DNA of 64,000 bases, taken from Mesostigma viride (taxonomy: Eukaryota; Streptophyta; Mesostigmatophyceae; Mesostigmatales; Mesostigmataceae). The notes under the pieces are model-generated. The model saw nothing but the letters and a program-made list of their open reading frames with translations, searched no databases and was not told the origin of the DNA. Positions 62,420-64,000 of the stretch are shown one piece after another. Made by a program: the position numbers and the translations under genes. The stretch covers positions 831,076 to 895,075 of the forward strand of contig RPFO01000104.1 in NCBI GenBank assembly GCA_009746045.1. Direction: 5' to 3'. How positions within the stretch are numbered: position 1 is the stretch's first letter; every line of letters begins with the position of its first letter.

Positions 62420-63635
62420 CTAGGAGGTGCCACAGGGCGTTGACCATCCGACGCCTGTCTTGCCTGTGAATCCCTTGGGCTGGAAGGGTCCCTTGCCCGA
62501 AGCCTGGAAGTTGGGTCTAAACCCAGGCTGTGCCCTGTGGTCGCTCTGGCTCACCCCAGGAGGGAAGGTGGATGGTCTGGTGAATGGAAGAACCCCCTGA
62601 GGACCCTTGGTGTCGCTGGGAACTGGTCTCGCTTGGGGCAATCCCGTGCAAAGTGTCCCAGCTGGCCACACGTGAAACAGGCTCCTTTGGACTGCTCCAT
62701 GGCACTGAGCTCCTCCATCACAGCGTTCAGCTGGTTCAGGGGCTTCTTAACAGCAGGCGCCTGGTTGCCTGCAGCAGGCTCCCACTTGAGGGAAAAGTCA
62801 GGGACACGGCACAGCGTGAGGGCATAAGACAGCACAGTATCCCACTTCCACTCGACATAGTCGAAAGGGGAGAAATGCTTGTCAATATCCACCCTGACTT
62901 GAGGGGAAGCCCATGCAGAAACCTGTGAAGAGCTTCAGAATCAGAGCACTGGGGGATTTTGGCCCTCAGGTTGGTAAACGTCTCTACGTATTGTGGTAGT
63001 GTCAGGCCGGACTGAGTACAGTTGGCCAACGCGTCCCGGTCCAGACGGAGCTGGTCCTGGGGAAGGAGAAAACGTCGAAATGAAAGCATGAGAGATGGCA
63101 AATCCTTGCAAGTATTACCTGCTGAGGATCGTAAAAACTCATCAAACCTGTCGGCTGCACTGTCGCTCATTCGCTGTCGAACCATCTTCTTCTGGATGTC
63201 CAGGGAAAGTCGTTCTTCCGCTCGTTTGCCGTAGTTAGCAAAGTGGATAGCGAACACATCCTGGAATCGAGTAGAGAAATGATCGAAACTGCGGTGGGTT
63301 AGATTGGTGAGCGACAGCTTGTCTACGGATTCGATTTTTGGAAATGGCGGGGCGGAACCTTGATGCGGTGGTATAGTGACGGTCACGGGGACGTCGCTGG
63401 CGGGGGTGGTGAAGGTGACCGAGGTCGTCTGCGCTGGATCCTGCCTATCGCTATCCTGCGTCTCATTCCTCGTAGTAACTGCGGTACTATTAGGTAAAAC
63501 CCTTCCGTCACCCAACCGAGGAGCCTCTCTCCCCAATCCAGCAACCATGTCACGCATGGCCGCCTCCTCCTCCTCAATTCTCTGACGAAGTCTTCCCACA
63601 TCCTGTTCCACCTCCTCCACCATCTTTCTATACAT
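62420..63635 (-). pseudogene. Ty3/gypsy Gag, frameshifted
   Basis: ATG at 63635. An N-terminal coiled coil (VEEVEQDVGRLRQRIEEEE), then the capsid region (FDHFSTRFQDVFAIHF, LPQYVETFTNLRAKIP, HRFLHGLPLK). A one-base shift near 62915 moves to VDIDKHFSPFDYVEWKWD; the zinc knuckle CFTCGQLGHFARDC is at about 62683-62642. Another shift near 62590 continues as GVLPFTRPSTFPPGVSQSDH to a stop at 62420. Gag is longer in concept than any single frame. Confidence 0.82.
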
Positions 63636-64000
63636 CGCTGCGTGTTGTTCATCGTGTAATAATCTGATTTTAGCTGCTGAGAGGCGATCCGCTGCAAGTC
63701 TGGTCCCGTCTCTTCCAGGCGTGGTATTTAGCGGGAAAAGAAATGAAGATGATGCACTCGCACAGGACTCGTTCGCGCGCTTGGAATCCTGGGCGACAGT
63801 GACGCTCCTCGACCCACGCCTGTCAGCGATGGTTCGCCTGGTTGGAGACCAGATGCAATGACGGAAAACTTGGGCCCTATGGACAACGAGGGCCGCCTCA
63901 CTTCAGACATAGAAGTACGGTTGAAATCAAGTTGACGCCGTGGAGTACGAGCAGTTGTCTCAGCACCTTCCCTAGCAATGGGTTCCAGAGATGATGACGG
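63636..64000 (-). other. leader of the minus-strand gypsy element
   Basis: Upstream of gag on the minus strand. No primer-binding site or LTR end can be assigned inside the window; the 5' LTR should lie just beyond 64000. Confidence 0.35.

Overview
The window is eukaryotic nuclear DNA, most likely from a microbial eukaryote of algal type. It has a GC-rich, intron-dense conserved gene with GT-AG introns, an F-box gene rich in Asn/Ser tracts, many microsatellites, and a very dense mix of LINEs, LTR retrotransposons and small DNA transposons. No lineage is firmly diagnostic from sequence alone. A green alga fits the GC-rich exons and a possible TGTAA polyadenylation signal, but this is inference.

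Layout. 0-2.5 kb: a 42-bp tandem repeat at the left edge, an F-box protein exon on the minus strand, and an unrecognised ORF. 3.9-6.7 kb: a four-level Russian doll in which a mariner-like MITE holds a LINE, which holds an ORF1-only LINE, which holds another LINE; the two outer LINE junctions carry perfect target-site duplications. 6.7-15.2 kb: TTAA-flanked DNA transposon sequence (piggyBac-like by TTAA target and CCCYTAAATGGT termini) arranged as X-Y-X'-Y', with a 3.5-kb TTAA element inside X whose empty site is preserved in X'. 15.4-16.5 kb: two further short inverted-repeat elements.

16.9-28.3 kb: the one clearly conserved cellular gene, the U2 snRNP splicing factor SF3A3 (SF3a60/Prp9). It can be assembled as 12 exons and 516 residues with every junction in frame. 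Its introns carry a 73-bp minisatellite and a >500-bp triplet-repeat block that runs almost to the last 3' splice site.

28.3-46.3 kb: a LINE graveyard. At least three kinds of non-LTR element are visible: ORF2 (RT) fragments, ORF1-only elements with an L1-type RNA-binding ORF1, and R2-like elements with a restriction-like endonuclease. Most of the first two kinds end in the same stem-loop with a CAAC loop followed by TTAA- or TTTAA-rich tails, so they probably share one reverse transcriptase. 46.3-64 kb: Ty3/gypsy elements. A plus-strand element (about 50.0-55.6 kb) has two small leader ORFs, one with a viroplasmin/RNase H1 N-terminal-type hybrid-binding domain, then gag and a -1-frame pol. 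It lacks integrase because the LTR of a second, minus-strand chromodomain-bearing gypsy element (55.6-63.7 kb, running to the window edge) cuts in after RNase H. The second element is frameshifted in many places and has extra ORFs between integrase and its 3' LTR.
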